Shown: in pieces, positions 33,501 to 34,501 of the stretch
Position numbering within the stretch: the first letter of the stretch is position 1
How the letters are laid out: each line of letters opens with the position of its first letter
Origin: Flammula alnicola
Lineage: Eukaryota > Basidiomycota > Agaricomycetes > Agaricales > Strophariaceae
Direction: 5' to 3'
DNA: 34,501 nt
NCBI GenBank assembly: GCA_015499995.1
Contig: JADNRV010000441.1
Coordinates: 1 to 34,501, forward strand
Position numbers and translations under genes: made by a program
Notes under the pieces: generated by a model
Told to the model about the DNA's origin: nothing
Database searches by the model: none
Seen by the model: the letters and a program-made list of their open reading frames with translations, nothing else

Positions 33501-34501
33501 AAGGATGGAGACTCGCCTTCTGCAAAGACTTTTGAATCAAGTGAAGGCCAAGAATGCCGGCCACAGGAGCGAGGCAAGAGTTGTTTTTGTGCATGTCGGT
33601 GCACTTGGTACAGTCCACAAGCTCGCAGATTTTGTCGAACGCCGGGCAAATCATCATATGGTTCAATTTTACACCTACGGGACTGATCCAGACGTCTCTC
33701 CGAGCATGTGGTCAATCACGGAGATTTGGCCCTGTGGTTAGTTTTCTACTCTTGAGTTCTCTGCATTTGCTTACGCTGTCATATGTTATTAACAGGGGGC
33801 ATTGTGACCTTTACACCGTCCGCTATGCTGAAAGATCCTATTCTAGTCTGTCAGAGAATTATTCAGATAAGTCGACATCCTGCTTGGGCTTGCTACATCT
33901 TGCCATTGGCCCTTGGTTTACTCGCGAAGTTGGATGCGGAGATGAAGATCCGGTGAAAATGCTTGAACAGTACGTTTTGTTTGACTGCATATCGTTTCTT
34001 CAACTTATGGTTTATAACAGGCGCAAACTCGGGCTGGAGAGTATCCTGCAAATGATCGAAGATGGCGCTGTCGCTCTGATTCAAGCCCCACCAGAGAAGC
34101 GAACTATCAGAAGTGACAACGATGTCCATGCACAGTGGCTGTCGCAATACATAGCTTTCATCCCCCCTACGAAACGGGAGGCGCTAGAGACAGGGATCAT
34201 GGCCTTCTTGGCTGCACAGGGGCTGCGTACACCAATTGAAGCAGAAATTTCAGCGGATTTGTCGCGCATGCAACGCCATCCTGCTTTCATGACGGAGTAT
34301 CGACGTTATGTTGTCATCAACTTTGAGGATGACGGTGCGAAGGTCAACACCTATTCCGACGGGGTGCGTATTGTCAAATCATTCTTTCAAGACCAAAACT
34401 CACACTCAGTTTCTTCTCTATTGTCTATTCTTCGTCTCCAGTTTGAATGGACAACTGCAGCCAAATTCGATTTCAAAGACGATTACTACCCAAAGCAAAC
34501 T
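30576..34501 (+). CDS. Chromodomain protein with SPOC-like and PIN-like C-terminal regions (Chp1-like), 3' end outside the window
   Basis: The N-terminal chromodomain reads EEVYHVEVVTKAHVV, an acidic insert, then WEYFVKWAGYESDANSWEPE. The methyl-lysine cage Tyr17, Trp47 and Tyr50 is intact, so H3K9me binding is likely. A basic linker and a long Ser/Pro-rich region follow. From about 32766 a folded region opens IHKMWKWTGPLFLN and continues ALCNVKIHNL, YSIVFQSVERMEVLSMYD and VFLVPIILDDNIIGQVVF, which has the look of a SPOC barrel. From about 33570 comes an alpha/beta region (ARVVFVHVGALGTVHKL, HHMVQFYTYG, IVTFTPSAMLKDP) that may be PIN-like. Chromo-SPOC-PIN is the layout of fission-yeast Chp1, although Chp1 also has an RRM that I do not see. 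Short exons include 30825-30839 (15 nt) and 32567-32584 (18 nt). The frame stops at 33954 unless one base is added at the GG at 33932-33933, after which it continues GCGDEDPVKMLEQRKLGLES to the window end. Chromodomain sure; SPOC moderate; PIN tentative. Confidence 0.75.
30825..30839 (+). other. 15-nt coding microexon in the chromodomain
   Basis: It lies between cttccag and gtcatt, in phase 0, and encodes EYFVK, the beta-strand before the cage Trp. Without it the chromodomain would lack this strand. Confidence 0.8.

Noticed and set aside
1..34501. tRNA or rRNA genes, CRISPR arrays, bacterial-type operons or ribosome-binding sites
   Set aside because: No cloverleaf or B-box-like sequence was noticed, there are no regularly spaced repeats, and the organism is a eukaryote.
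1..34501. Transposon or retroelement coding sequence
   Set aside because: No reverse transcriptase, integrase or transposase motif was found in any frame, and no long terminal repeats were noticed.

Overview
The window looks like nuclear DNA of a filamentous basidiomycete, probably a wood- or litter-decaying Agaricomycete. Genes are dense and every one is cut by many short GT-AG introns (about 45-75 nt), often leaving coding exons of only 6-30 nt. The gene set is fungal: a secreted GH3 beta-glucosidase with an N-terminal CBM1, an Osh3-type oxysterol-binding protein, Atg16, Ypt7/Rab7, prohibitin 1, a Pub1/TIA-1-type protein and a CRAL-TRIO/RhoGAP protein. I rebuilt the exons by hand from conserved motifs and reading-frame arithmetic. 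No database search was possible, so family names rest on recognised motifs.

Layout. 1-1694: no supportable gene. 1695-2418 (+): small unrecognised four-exon gene. 2419-3752: no gene seen. 3753-6554 (-): CRAL-TRIO/RhoGAP protein. 7258-10552 (-): mitochondrial aconitase. 10832-15345 (-): CBM1-GH3 beta-glucosidase. 16262-19142 (-): Osh3-like PH/FFAT/ORD lipid-transfer protein, divergent from 6-phosphogluconate dehydrogenase at 19304-21267 (+). 21728-24252 (+): ASNSD1-like asparagine-synthetase-domain protein. 24540-25725 (+): prohibitin 1. 26080-27633 (+): three-RRM protein. 28022-29031 (-): Atg16, divergent from Ypt7/Rab7 at 29234-30178 (+). 30576 to the window end (+): chromodomain protein whose C-terminal half looks like SPOC plus PIN-like folds, an arrangement known from fission-yeast Chp1 of the RITS silencing complex.

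How the genes relate. Most are housekeeping genes with no operon logic. Two head-to-head pairs share short promoters: OSH3-like/gnd1 (161 bp) and atg16/ypt7 (202 bp). The second pair joins an early autophagosome-conjugation scaffold to the GTPase of late vacuolar fusion.

Main observations: (a) very short coding microexons (6, 8, 9, 11, 12, 12 and 13 nt), each confirmed because it restores a strongly conserved motif; (b) two GC-AG introns in the aconitase gene; (c) four places in four genes where the conserved frame continues only if one extra base is read, three at G:C runs of three or more and one at a GG pair; (d) one of these, in atg16, falls exactly on a canonical -1 frameshift heptamer; (e) the Chp1-like gene. 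The repeated pattern in (c) makes base-calling or assembly loss of one base the leading explanation, and it must be excluded before (d) is believed.
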